This document shows, piece by piece, positions 27,546 to 37,400 of a DNA stretch of 64,000 nucleotides. Source of the DNA: Martinezella tropici (GTDB lineage: Bacteria; Pseudomonadota; Alphaproteobacteria; Rhizobiales; Rhizobiaceae); contig NZ_VNIP01000018.1 of NCBI RefSeq assembly GCF_008370325.1, positions 124,001-188,000 of the forward strand, given 5' to 3'. The translations under genes were made by a program, and so were the position numbers. The notes beneath the pieces are model-generated. The model was not told where the DNA came from and did not search any database. It saw nothing but the letters and a program-made list of their open reading frames with translations. Within the stretch, counting starts at the first letter, position 1, and the number at the start of each line of letters is the position of its first letter.

Positions 27546-28546
27546 ATGAAAGCATTTCTGATCGATCGCTATGCAAAGGGCGGTGCTCTGCGGCTCGGCG
27601 AAAGTCCCATGCCGGAGTTGCGGGAAACGACATGATGGTAGAGGTTTACGCAGCCAGCGTGAATCCTCTGGATGCCAAGATCAGGAGCGGCGAGTTCAAG
27701 CTTATTCTGCCGTACAGCCTTCCGTTGATCCTTGGTAATGACTTGGCGGGCGTCGTGGTCCAGGTCGGATCCAAAGTCCGGCGTTTCAAGCTGGGAGATG
27801 AGGTCTATGCCCGTCCGGCTCAGGATCGCATTGGTACCTTTGCAGAGTTTATAGCGATAAATGAGGCCGACGTTGCGATGAAACCGCAGAATGTGACCAT
27901 GGAAGAGGCTGCATCATTGCCTCTGGTCGCCTTAACGGCCTGGCAGGGGCTTGTTGAGCGCGCTGGCCTGAAGAAAGGACAGAAGGTTCTCATCCATGCC
28001 GGCTCGGGTGGCGTGGGGACGATGGCCATCCAGCTCGCAAAGCATATAGGTGCACATGTGGCAACTACGACGAGCACAGCCAATGTCGATCTCGTCAAGA
28101 AGCTCGGCGCCGATGTCGTCGTCGACTACAAGAAGGACGATTTCGACAAGGTCTTGCAGGGGTATGACGTTGTGCTGAATAGCCTTGGCAAGGACACATT
28201 GGAGAAATCACTGCGCGTGCTGAAGCCGGGCGGCAAGCTCATCTCGATTTCGGGTCCGCCCGATCCGACGTTTGCCAGGGAGAATGGTTCCGGCTGGCTG
28301 CTTCAGCAGGTGATGGGCCTGCTGAGTTACGGCATCCGAAGGAAATCAAGGCGCCGTGGGGTCAGCTACTCGTTCCTTTTCATGAAGGCGAACGGAGAGC
28401 AGCTTGGCCAGATCACGTCCTTGGTCGAAACTGGGGCCGTGCGACCCGTCATGGATAAGGTTTTTCCGTTCGAGAACATCAACGAGGCGTTAGCCTATGT
28501 GGAGGCAGGTCGAGTTAAGGGCAAGGTCGTAATCTCGGTGAAGTAA
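27546..28546 (+). pseudogene. NADPH:quinone/zinc-type oxidoreductase (MDR superfamily) with an apparent one-base frameshift
   Basis: Translation from the ATG at 27546 gives MKAFLIDRYAKGGALRLG and continues to PELRETT before a TGA at 27633-27635. The same protein continues in another frame as NDMMVEVYAASVNPLDAKIR, then GNDLAGVV, HAGSGGVGTMAIQLAK (nucleotide-binding loop) and a complete C-terminus. Adding one A to the AAA run at 27625-27627 would restore PELRENDMMVEV. The lesion is a single-base deletion in the genome or in the sequence; alternatively a shorter product starts at the ATG at 27632 and lacks the first 30 or so residues. It lies downstream of the SDR gene. Confidence 0.8.
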
Positions 28547-28637
28547 AGCGCGAGCTGTTGCTTCCGGATAGCGCAAAAATCCCGCCAACGTCGCCTTTAG
28601 GCTCGACTCTTTCGAAATTTCGTGTCACTCCGCTGCC

Positions 28638-29312
28638 ATGAACCCCGATGTCAAAATTTGTGGTCTGAAGACGCCGGAAGCGGTGGATCGTGCTCTTGAG
28701 CGCGGCGCTACCCATATCGGTTTCATCTTCTTTGAAAAAAGCCCGCGCTATATCGAGCCCGATCTCGCCGGCCAGCTGGCGGAGCGCGCGCGCGGCAAGG
28801 CGAAGATCGTCGCCGTCACGGTCGATCCCACCAACGACGATCTCGACGAGATCATGGCGCTGGTGAGGCCGGATATGCTGCAGCTCCATGGCAATGAAAG
28901 CCCGGAGCGCGTACTGACCATCAAGGCGGTCCATAACGTTCCCGTCATGAAGGCCATGTCCGTGCGTGAGGCCGATGACCTGAAGCGGGTGGAATCCTAT
29001 ATCGGCATTGCCGATCGCTTCCTTTTCGATGCCAAGCCGCCCGCCGGTTCTGTGCTGCCGGGCGGAAACGGCGTATCCTTCGATTGGAGCCTGATGAGCT
29101 GGCTCGACGATCGCGTGGATTACATGCTGTCCGGCGGCGTCAACAAGGACAATGTCGCCGAGGCGCTGTCCTCCACCAGGGCCAGCGGCATCGATCTTTC
29201 CTCCGCCCTGGAAAGCGCACCGGGCGTGAAGGATCTCGGTAAGATCGACCAGTTTTTCGACGCTTTTGCAGAAGCATGTCTGCCGGAACCGGCAGCAGGG
29301 AGTAGAAAGTGA
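28638..29312 (+). CDS. trpF: Phosphoribosylanthranilate isomerase
   Basis: The 224-residue TIM-barrel enzyme isomerises N-(5-phosphoribosyl)anthranilate in tryptophan synthesis. The catalytic cysteine motif KICGLKTPEAV, GFIFFEKSPRYI, the catalytic-aspartate region RFLFDAKPP and the phosphate-binding SGGVNKDNV are present. Its TGA overlaps the trpB GTG as GTGA. The trpF-trpB-trpA-accD-folC order is usual in rhizobia; the other trp genes are elsewhere. Confidence 0.95.
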   Translation: MNPDVKICGLKTPEAVDRALERGATHIGFIFFEKSPRYIEPDLAGQLAERARGKAKIVAVTVDPTNDDLDEIMALVRPDMLQLHGNESPERVLTIKAVHNVPVMKAMSVREADDLKRVESYIGIADRFLFDAKPPAGSVLPGGNGVSFDWSLMSWLDDRVDYMLSGGVNKDNVAEALSSTRASGIDLSSALESAPGVKDLGKIDQFFDAFAEACLPEPAAGSRK

Positions 29313-30523
29313 ACCAGACGCCTAAACCCAATTCCTTCCGCTCCGGCCCCGATGAGGACGGCCGTTTCGGCATTTACGGAGGCCGTTTCGTAGCCGAAAC
29401 GCTCATGCCGCTGATCCTGGATCTGCAGGAGGAATGGAACAGGGCGAAGGACGATCCGGCCTTCCAGGCGGAGCTGAAGTCTCTCGGCACGCATTATATC
29501 GGCCGCCCGAGCCCGCTCTATTTCGCCGAGCGCCTGACGGCCGAGCTTGGCGGCGCCAAGATCTATTTCAAGCGCGAAGAGCTGAACCACACCGGCTCGC
29601 ACAAGATCAACAATTGCATCGGCCAGATCCTTCTTGCCAAGCGCATGGGCAAGACTCGCATCATCGCCGAAACCGGCGCCGGCCAGCATGGCGTCGCCTC
29701 GGCGACTGTGGCTGCCCGCTTCGGCCTGCCCTGCGTCGTCTACATGGGTGCCACCGATGTCGAACGTCAGGCGCCGAACGTCTTCCGCATGAAGCTCTTG
29801 GGCGCCGAGGTCATCCCGGTGACAGCCGGCAGCGGCACGCTGAAGGACGCCATGAACGAGGCGCTGCGCGATTGGGTCACTAATGTCGAAGATACCTATT
29901 ACCTGATCGGCACGGCCGCCGGTCCGCATCCCTATCCGGAAATGGTCCGCGATTTCCAGGCCGTGATCGGCACCGAAGCCCGCGCGCAGATCCTGGAGGC
30001 CGAAGGCCGTCTGCCGGATCTCGTCATTGCTGCCGTCGGCGGCGGTTCGAACGCCATCGGCATCTTCCATCCCTTCCTTGATGATGAAAGCGTCAAGATC
30101 GTCGGCGTCGAAGCTGGCGGCAAGGGTCTGCAAGGCGACGAGCATTGCGCTTCCATCACCGCCGGTTCGCCCGGCGTGCTGCATGGCAACCGCACTTACC
30201 TGCTGCAGGATGGCGACGGCCAGATCAAGGAAGGCCATTCGATTTCGGCCGGTCTCGACTACCCCGGCATCGGTCCTGAGCATTCCTGGCTGAACGATAT
30301 CGGCCGCGCCGAATATGTGCCGATCATGGACCATGAGGCGCTCGAAGCCTTTCAGACGCTGACGCGCCTCGAAGGCATCATCCCGGCGCTCGAGCCGAGC
30401 CATGCGCTCGCCGAAGTGATCAAACGCGCCCCGAAGATGGGTAAGGACGAGATCATCCTGATGAACCTCTCCGGCCGCGGCGACAAGGACATCTTCACCG
30501 TCGGCAAGATTCTGGGAATGTGA
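29309..30523 (+). CDS. trpB: Tryptophan synthase beta chain
   Basis: The 404-residue PLP enzyme condenses indole with serine. GGRFVAETLMP, the PLP-lysine motif HTGSHKINN, AETGAGQHGVASAT and the phosphate-binding VGGGSNAIG are intact. The start is a GTG at 29309 overlapping the trpF stop, with AGGGAG about 9 bases upstream. trpA follows after 10 bases, giving the usual coupled alpha/beta synthase pair. Confidence 0.97.
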   Translation: MNQTPKPNSFRSGPDEDGRFGIYGGRFVAETLMPLILDLQEEWNRAKDDPAFQAELKSLGTHYIGRPSPLYFAERLTAELGGAKIYFKREELNHTGSHKINNCIGQILLAKRMGKTRIIAETGAGQHGVASATVAARFGLPCVVYMGATDVERQAPNVFRMKLLGAEVIPVTAGSGTLKDAMNEALRDWVTNVEDTYYLIGTAAGPHPYPEMVRDFQAVIGTEARAQILEAEGRLPDLVIAAVGGGSNAIGIFHPFLDDESVKIVGVEAGGKGLQGDEHCASITAGSPGVLHGNRTYLLQDGDGQIKEGHSISAGLDYPGIGPEHSWLNDIGRAEYVPIMDHEALEAFQTLTRLEGIIPALEPSHALAEVIKRAPKMGKDEIILMNLSGRGDKDIFTVGKILGM

Positions 30524-30533
30524 GTTAGACGCC

Positions 30534-31373
30534 ATGACCGCACGTATGGACAAACGCTTCGCCGCTTTGAAGGCTGAAGGCCGCCCGGCACTCGTCACCT
30601 ATTTCATGGGTGGCGATCCCGACTACGAGATCTCGCTCGGCATCATGAAGGCGCTGCCGGAAGCCGGCGCCGACGTCATCGAACTCGGCATGCCCTTTTC
30701 CGATCCGATGGCCGACGGCCCGGCGATCCAGCTTGCCGGCCAGCGTGCCTTGAAGGCCGGCCAGACGCTGAAGAAGACGCTGCAGCTCGCCGCCGATTTC
30801 CGAAAAGTCGATGCCGATACGCCGATCGTGATGATGGGCTATTACAATCCGATCTATATCTACGGCGTCGAAAAATTCCTCGATGACGCGCTTGCAGCTG
30901 GGATCGACGGACTGATCGTCGTCGACCTGCCGCCGGAAATGGATGATGAACTCTGCATCCCGGCGATCCGCAAGGGCATCAACTTCATCCGCCTGGCAAC
31001 GCCGACCACTGACGACAAGCGCCTGCCGACGGTTCTGAAGAACACGACCGGCTTCGTCTATTACGTCTCGATGAACGGCATCACCGGGTCGGCACTGCCG
31101 GATCCGTCGCTGGTTTCGGGTGCAGTGGAGCGCATCAAGCAGCACACGGACCTGCCTGTTTGCGTCGGCTTCGGCGTCAAGACGGCCGAACACGCCAAGC
31201 TGATCGGCGCTTCCGCCGATGGCGTCGTCGTCGGCACCGCGATCGTCAACCAGATCGCCACCAGCCTGACCAAGGATGGCAAGGCAACGGCCGATACCAT
31301 CCAGGCCGTGGCGACGCTGGTGCGCGGCCTGTCGACAGGCACCCGTTCCGCCCGCCTTGTTGCCGCCGAATAG
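30534..31373 (+). CDS. trpA: Tryptophan synthase alpha chain
   Basis: The 279-residue TIM-barrel subunit cleaves indole-3-glycerol phosphate. YFMGGDPDYE, the catalytic region VIELGMPFSDPMADGPAIQ (general acid Glu and Asp) and GFGVKTAEHAK are visible. It follows trpB by 10 bases. A long hairpin lies immediately downstream, between it and accD. Confidence 0.97.
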   Translation: MTARMDKRFAALKAEGRPALVTYFMGGDPDYEISLGIMKALPEAGADVIELGMPFSDPMADGPAIQLAGQRALKAGQTLKKTLQLAADFRKVDADTPIVMMGYYNPIYIYGVEKFLDDALAAGIDGLIVVDLPPEMDDELCIPAIRKGINFIRLATPTTDDKRLPTVLKNTTGFVYYVSMNGITGSALPDPSLVSGAVERIKQHTDLPVCVGFGVKTAEHAKLIGASADGVVVGTAIVNQIATSLTKDGKATADTIQAVATLVRGLSTGTRSARLVAAE

Positions 31374-31382
31374 TTTCCCCAT

Positions 31383-31426
31383 ATAGGCCTTTCGGCAATC
31401 CGCTGCGGATTGAGGAAAAGGCCTAT
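31383..31426 (+). promoter_or_regulatory. Long two-part hairpin between trpA and accD
   Basis: ATAGGCCTTT at 31383-31392 pairs with AAAGGCCTAT at 31417-31426, and inside it CAATCCGC pairs with GCGGATTG. No T-run follows, so it may be a processing or partial-termination signal separating trp and acc-fol expression. Confidence 0.6.
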
Positions 31427-31481
31427 GGGCATTTGGTGACGACTGAGCTATCGATTAATTCGGTCGATTAGGAGTTTCGAA

Positions 31482-32393
31482 TTGAACTGGATCACGAACT
31501 ACGTCCGCCCGCGGATCAATTCCATGCTGGGCCGCCGCGAGGTTCCGGAGAATCTCTGGATCAAGTGCCCGGAAACCGGCGAAATGGTCTTCCACAAGGA
31601 TCTGGAAGACAACAAGTGGGTCATCCCCGCATCCGGCTTCCACATGAAGATGCCGGCCAAGGCCCGTCTTGCCGATCTCTTCGACAATGGCGAATACGAA
31701 GCCCTGCCGCAGCCGAAGGTCGCGCAGGATCCGCTGAAGTTCCGCGATTCGAAGAAATATACCGATCGCCTGAAAGACAGCCGCATCAAGACCGAGCAGG
31801 AAGATACGATCCTGTCAGGTGTCGGCAAGGTTCGCGGCCTGAAGCTTGTCGCCATCGTGCATGAGTTCAACTTCATCGGCGGCTCGCTCGGCATGGCGGC
31901 CGGCGAAGCTATCGTGAAGGCTTTCGAACGCGCGATCGCCGAAAAATGTCCCGTGGTGATGTTCCCGGCTTCGGGCGGCGCCCGCATGCAGGAGGGCATC
32001 CTGTCGCTGATGCAGCTGCCGCGCACGACCGTTGCCGTCGATTTGCTGAAGGAATCGGGCCAGCCCTATGTGGTGGTTCTGACCAATCCGACGACCGGCG
32101 GCGTCACGGCCTCCTACGCCATGCTCGGCGATATCCATCTCGCCGAACCCGGCGCCGAAATCGGCTTTGCCGGTAAGCGCGTGATCGAGCAGACGCTGCG
32201 CGAAAAGCTTCCGGAAGGTTTCCAGACCTCGGAATACCTGCTGGAGCACGGTATGGTCGACATGGTCGTCAAGCGTCACGATATTCCGGACACCCTGGCA
32301 ACTCTTTTGAAAATCCTGACCAAGGTGCCTGCCAACGACGTGTCCGCAAAAAGCAAGAACAGCGTTGCGCTGCCGGTCGCGGCGAGCGCCTGA
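31482..32393 (+). CDS. accD: Acetyl-CoA carboxylase carboxyltransferase subunit beta
   Basis: The 303-residue subunit transfers carboxyl from biotin to acetyl-CoA in fatty acid synthesis. The crotonase-like core FPASGGARMQEGILSLMQ and NPTTGGVTASYAMLGD is intact. The N-terminal zinc ribbon typical of AccD is degenerate: WIKCPETGEMVF and VIPASGFHM retain one cysteine instead of four. The start is a TTG at 31482 with GGAG seven bases upstream; the sequence MNWITNYVRPRINSML is the normal rhizobial beginning. folC follows after 32 bases. Confidence 0.96.
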   Translation: MNWITNYVRPRINSMLGRREVPENLWIKCPETGEMVFHKDLEDNKWVIPASGFHMKMPAKARLADLFDNGEYEALPQPKVAQDPLKFRDSKKYTDRLKDSRIKTEQEDTILSGVGKVRGLKLVAIVHEFNFIGGSLGMAAGEAIVKAFERAIAEKCPVVMFPASGGARMQEGILSLMQLPRTTVAVDLLKESGQPYVVVLTNPTTGGVTASYAMLGDIHLAEPGAEIGFAGKRVIEQTLREKLPEGFQTSEYLLEHGMVDMVVKRHDIPDTLATLLKILTKVPANDVSAKSKNSVALPVAASA

Positions 32394-32425
32394 CATCATC
32401 GATTGCCGACAGGCGGAGGTGCGGG

Positions 32426-33778
32426 ATGACATCCATGGATCAATCCGCAATGAGCGAGGCAGCGCGGGAAATCGAGAAGCTCATGGGATTGCATCCCAAG
32501 GGCTTCGATCTGTCTTTGGAGAGAATTACCCGTCTGCTCGACGTCCTCGGCAACCCTCATAAGAAATTGCCGCCGGTGATCCATGTCGCGGGCACCAACG
32601 GCAAGGGATCGGTGACGGCCTTCTGCCGCGCCCTGCTCGAAGCCGGCGGCTATAGCGTGCATGTCCATACCTCGCCGCATCTCGTCAACTGGCACGAGCG
32701 CTATCGCATCGGCGTCAAGGGCGGCCGCGGCAAGCTTGTCGACGATGCCGTGTTCGCCGATGTGCTGAGGCGCATCGCCAAGGCCAATGACGGTCAGAAG
32801 ATCACCGTCTTCGAAATTCTGACGGCCGCGACCTTCCTCCTCTTTTCAGAGCATCCGGCCGATGCCGTCGTCATCGAGGTCGGCCTTGGCGGCCGCTTCG
32901 ATGCCACCAATGTCATTTCTGATCCTGCCGTCTCGGTCATCATGCCGATTTCGCTCGATCATCAGCCCTATCTCGGCGACCGCGTCGAGCTGATCGCGGC
33001 TGAGAAAGCGGGCATCCTGAAGGCCGGCCATCCGGTCGTCATTGGCCATCAGGACTATGATGCCGCGCTCGATGTGCTGATCTCGACGGCCGAGCGGCTT
33101 CGTTGCCCGACGGCCGTGTTCGGCCAGGATTTTTCCGCCCACGAGGAATATGGCAAGCTGGTCTATCAGGACGAGTTCGGCCTGGCCGACCTGCCGCTGC
33201 CGCGCCTGCCGGGCCGACACCAATATGGCAATGCCGCTGCCGCCATACGGGCGGTCAAGGCCGCCGGTTTCGTCGTCACGGAAGCGATGATGGAAAAGGC
33301 GATGACATCCGTCGAGTGGCCGGGACGCCTGCAGCGGCTGACGGAAGGCGATCTGATATCGCATGCGCCGGAGCGTGCCGAGATCTGGGTCGATGGTGGC
33401 CACAATCCCGGCGCCGGAGAAGTCATCGCGGAGGCCATGGCCAATTTCGAGGAACGTCGGCCGCGGTCTCTGTTCCTGATCATCGGTATGATCAACACCA
33501 AGGATCCCGTGGGATACTTCAAGGCCTTTGCCGGCCTTGCGGAGAAGGTCTACTGCGTGCCTATCCGCGGCAGCGATGCGATGATCGACCCCGTCATCCT
33601 GGCCAATGCCGCCTATGATGCCGGCCTCATAGCCGAGCCCATGTCTAATGTCGTCGAGGCGCTGGATGCGATCAAGGCTTTAGCCGTGCCGAATTCACCC
33701 GCCCCGCGCATCCTGATCGGGGGTTCGCTTTATCTCGTCGGCGATGTCCTTGCCGACAACGGCACGCCGCCGCGGTAA
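32426..33778 (+). CDS. folC: Bifunctional folylpolyglutamate synthase/dihydrofolate synthase
   Basis: The 450-residue Mur-ligase-fold enzyme adds glutamates to folate. The P-loop VAGTNGKGSVTAF, VEVGLGGRFDATN, SLDHQPYLGD and the C-terminal WVDGGHNPGAGE are present. The ATG at 32426 follows GGAGG. It is the last gene of the trp-acc-fol run; a GGCGGGTGG/CCACCCGCC hairpin starts right after its stop. Confidence 0.95.
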   Translation: MTSMDQSAMSEAAREIEKLMGLHPKGFDLSLERITRLLDVLGNPHKKLPPVIHVAGTNGKGSVTAFCRALLEAGGYSVHVHTSPHLVNWHERYRIGVKGGRGKLVDDAVFADVLRRIAKANDGQKITVFEILTAATFLLFSEHPADAVVIEVGLGGRFDATNVISDPAVSVIMPISLDHQPYLGDRVELIAAEKAGILKAGHPVVIGHQDYDAALDVLISTAERLRCPTAVFGQDFSAHEEYGKLVYQDEFGLADLPLPRLPGRHQYGNAAAAIRAVKAAGFVVTEAMMEKAMTSVEWPGRLQRLTEGDLISHAPERAEIWVDGGHNPGAGEVIAEAMANFEERRPRSLFLIIGMINTKDPVGYFKAFAGLAEKVYCVPIRGSDAMIDPVILANAAYDAGLIAEPMSNVVEALDAIKALAVPNSPAPRILIGGSLYLVGDVLADNGTPPR

Positions 33779-33782
33779 GTGA

Positions 33783-33807
33783 GGCGGGTGGTTATTCGCC
33801 ACCCGCC
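33783..33807 (+). terminator. Hairpin directly after folC
   Basis: GGCGGGTGG at 33783-33791 pairs with CCACCCGCC at 33799-33807 across a 7-base loop. There is no T-run, so termination strength is uncertain. Confidence 0.5.
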
Positions 33808-33982
33808 CTCGTGGTTCGAGGCTCCGGCACCTTCGGCAAGCTCAGGAGCCTACGCACCTCGCCATCAGGACTAACCTTCTGTACAAGCCAGCTATTGAGT
33901 TCGCCTCATGCGCCAGGGATCGGTTTATGCAACGGCGTGCGCTCCATCCTCACCCTGAGGAGCGAAGCCTCGAAGGGCGAGG
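33804..33982. repeat. Rhizobium-type intergenic palindromic element, copy A
   Basis: The element begins CGCCCTCGTGGTTCGAG and ends GCCTCGAAGGGCGAGG, so its ends are inverted relative to each other. A second copy with the same first 17 bases lies at 53808-53944. It fills most of the folC-trxA gap and has no gene. Confidence 0.7.
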
Positions 33983-34005
33983 ATGGCCCGCTCTCTCCGA
34001 CCAAC

Positions 34006-34028
34006 AAAAAGCCCCGCCGAAGCGGGGC
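34006..34028 (-). terminator. Rho-independent terminator after trxA
   Basis: On the minus strand GCCCCGC, a TTCG tetraloop and GCGGGGC are followed by TTTTTG. Confidence 0.93.
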
Positions 34029-34054
34029 TCTTGTTTCATGCGATCGATACCCGA

Positions 34055-34375
34055 TCAGGATGCGCTGGAGATCCAGTTCTGCAGGGCCGTCTTGGGAGCG
34101 GCGCCGACTTTGATATCGGCAACTTCGCCGGCCTTGAACATGGCGAGCGTCGGGATCGAGCGAACGCCAAACTGGGCGGCCAGTTCCGGGTTTTCGTCGA
34201 TGTTGAGCTTGGCGACCTTGACTTTGCCTTCGAACTGCACGGCGAGCTCTTCGAGAGCCGGGGCGATCATCTTGCACGGACCGCACCATTCGGCCCAGAA
34301 ATCAACGACCACAGGCTCTGCGGACTGCAGCACTTCGGTGGCGAAATTGGAGGTATCGACTTTAACGGTAGCCAT
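34055..34375 (-). CDS. trxA: Thioredoxin
   Basis: The 106-residue protein is a classical thioredoxin that reduces disulfides with electrons from thioredoxin reductase. The active site WCGPCK has Cys31 and Cys34, preceded by VVDFWAEW and followed by the cis-proline region VRSIPTLAMF. The ATG at 34375 follows AAGGAGCAGCCT. It lies 74 bases downstream of addA in the same direction and has its own terminator. Confidence 0.96.
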   Translation of the reverse strand: MATVKVDTSNFATEVLQSAEPVVVDFWAEWCGPCKMIAPALEELAVQFEGKVKVAKLNIDENPELAAQFGVRSIPTLAMFKAGEVADIKVGAAPKTALQNWISSAS

Positions 34376-34449
34376 AGGCTGCTCCTTACCAGGATTTGCG
34401 GGATGCTAGATATGTGATGGTGCGGTGCCCATATGTCAATATCTGGTAT

Positions 34450-37400
34450 TCACTTTGTCTCGAGCTCCGCAAGCGCCAATGCAAGAGCCCCGTCGGATAG
34501 CGTGTAGATCGAGGCATTTTCGGTATAGACCAGCATGCAGTCTACACGCTTTCCCGGATAAAGCGGCGAAAGGATCTCGCGGTAGATGGCAAGCTGGGCT
34601 CTGTGCGCGAAGGGAATGCTGCTTTCCTCGGGCGGCGGTACGCGATTCGTCTTGTAGTCGAGAATGACGATACGGTCATCCAGCACCGCGAGCCGATCGA
34701 TGCGGCCCGAGACAGCATAGGACTGGCTGCCGAGCTTCAGCGTGCCCATGATCGAGACTTCCGCCTGCGCATGGGTGCTGAAAGTGCCCTGCAGATCCGG
34801 ATGCGACAGCAGCGCCGTGACGGACTTCACCAGCGCCTCTTGCTCGGCCTGCGGCCAAAAGCGCGCGGCCCGCTCCGCATAGCGCCGAGCCGCATCGGCG
34901 CGCTCCTCGGGCGCGATTTCAGGCAAGGTCTGCAGCATGCGGTGAATGAAGCGGCCTTTTTGCAGGGCGCGGTCGGACTTGGCCTTTTCGCCGAAGAGCG
35001 CCGAAGTCACGAGCAGGTCGTCGGCTTCCTCATCGATAACGGTGCCAACGCCGGAGGGGCTCAGTGGCCGCGGCAGGCTTCTTTGCGGCGGCAGCGGCCG
35101 GTTGAGGCCGTCGGGCAGGCCAGCGCGCTCAGAACGTGTCTCATGCTCCTTAGCGGTCTCGAATGCGAGTTGGACCTGCGCAACCCGCCAGCTCAAGCCC
35201 TGCCAGTCGCCGTCAGGTCCGGAGAAAGTCTTCTGCGTGCAATGCAGCTCATCCCCGCGCAACGCGGCTGAAATCATCGCGTGCCAGGTTTCGGCATTTT
35301 CGCGGATACCGCGATAGCCGCAGATGATCAGGCGGTCGGCGGCGCGCGTCATGCCGACATAGAGTAGCCGGCGATATTCCTCCTCCGCTAGGGACTGCAG
35401 CCGCGCGGTATCGGCCTGCGTCAGCGAATTGGCAAGCGCCGAGACCGGAACCCAGACCGGCAGCGGGATCTCATCCCCACTGGTTTCGATCAGCCGCATC
35501 TTCGGCAGATGCGTATGGGTGAAGGCCTTGCCGCCGCCATCGACGAGAAAGACGATCGGCGCTTCCAGCCCCTTCGAGGCATGCACCGTCATGATCCGCA
35601 CTTCGTTGCGGCCCTTATCTTGCTCGCGCTTGACCGTCGGCGCTTCCAATTCCAGCGTCGAGATGAAGGATTGCAGGCCGGGCAGGCCGCTTGTCTCGTG
35701 ATCGAGCGTGAAGGTCAGGAATTCGTCGAGGATATCGCTGACCTCGGTGCCGAGCCGCGCCAGAAACTGCCGCCTGCCGCCGAAGCTGCCGAGCACGCGC
35801 GCATAAAAATCATGGACAGGAAGGCTCTTCGACAAGGCAAGGAAGGTTCGCAGCCGTTCGACCACTTGGCTGAAACGTTCATGGCCGTCTGCGGCAAATC
35901 TCTGCAGATGGCTCCAGACACTTTCCTCGTCGTCGCGGTAGGCCGCGACCGCAAAGACATCCTCTTCGCTGAGATCGAAGAGTGGACTCTTCATAAGCGC
36001 GCAGAGCGAAAGATCGTCTTCCGGCAGCAGCAGGAAGCGGCCCAGCGCCAGAAGATCCTGAATGGCGATATGGCTGGTCAGCACGAGACGATCGGCGCCG
36101 GCGACGGGGATGTTGCCGCGTCGCTTCAGGGCGCGGGTCAGCGCGTTGACGAAGCTGTCGCGCTTGCGCACCAGCACGAGAATGTCGCCGGCTTCGATGA
36201 AGCGCGCCTTGCCCTTCTCGATGATCTTTTCCCGGCCAACGAGATTGCCGATCGTCTGTGCCATCCGTCGCGCCAGAATGGCGGGAGGTGCACTCTCCGG
36301 GGTCGAATCGAAGGGTGCGGTCCAGTCCTCTTCCTTGGCGGCCGGTTCAGGCGCGATCATCTCCCAGAGATCGACGGCGCCGGGATGGCCGATGCGGCTG
36401 GAGCGGTGCACCACCGGCTCGTTGACGGCGCTGAGACCTCTCGCATTGTCCGGGCTGGTGAAAACATGATCGACGGCGCCAAGCACATCGGCCGTCGAGC
36501 GGAAGGAGAGGGGCAGGCGGATCGACGAGAATTGCTGGCCGCTCGCCGCCACGCGCCGCCTTGTGCGGTCGCTCTCCTCGGAAAACCGTTCCGGACGGGC
36601 GCCCTGGAACGAATAGATCGATTGCTTCTCGTCGCCGACGGCAAAGATGGTTCTGAGCGTCGGCCGGGCGCTGTCGCCGGAGAAGAAATCTTCCGCCAGC
36701 GACTGGATGACGCTCCACTGGATCGGGCTGGTGTCCTGCGCCTCGTCCACCAGAATGTGGTCGATGCCCTGATCGAGCTTGTAGTGGATCCAGGGACCGA
36801 CATCCTTCTTGGTGAGAAGATCAGCTGTGCGGGTGATGAGGTCTTCGAAATCGAGTTGGCTGCGCCGCTTCTTTAGCTCCTCATAATCGCGGTTCAGGCG
36901 ATCGGCGAGAATGAGAGCGGCACGGGTGGCCCGGTACATCCGCATCAGCCTCAGCCGGTCGCGGCTGGCAACGACATGGGCGCGCGCGGTAGCCACGGCG
37001 TCCGCCAAGACAGGCGCATCTGCCAGCATCGCTTTCACGAAGAACTGGCTGTCCGACTTCGGTTCGCCCTTGGCGGTCAGCACGGCCTTTTCGAGGATCT
37101 CGGCGCGGGCGAGCGGACTTGCCTCGCGCTTGGCAAGGCGGAGCGCATAGGCAACTTCCTGAGCCTTGGCGCCGCCCTTCTCGTCGGCGAGCGTCAGGTA
37201 AAGCTCCAGCGTTGCACCAGAAAGGCCGGGCAGGGGCCAGTATTGCTCCGCAATGCTTGTTTCCGTCTCTCCCAGTGAAAGGCCAAGCCGGGCGAGCAGC
37301 GCGGCTTCGATGCCGCCCTTGCGTTCCGCGGCTTCCGTGAAACGGCGGATGGCATTGCGATTGGCGACGATATCGCCAAGTAGCGTCTCAAGGCCGGATT

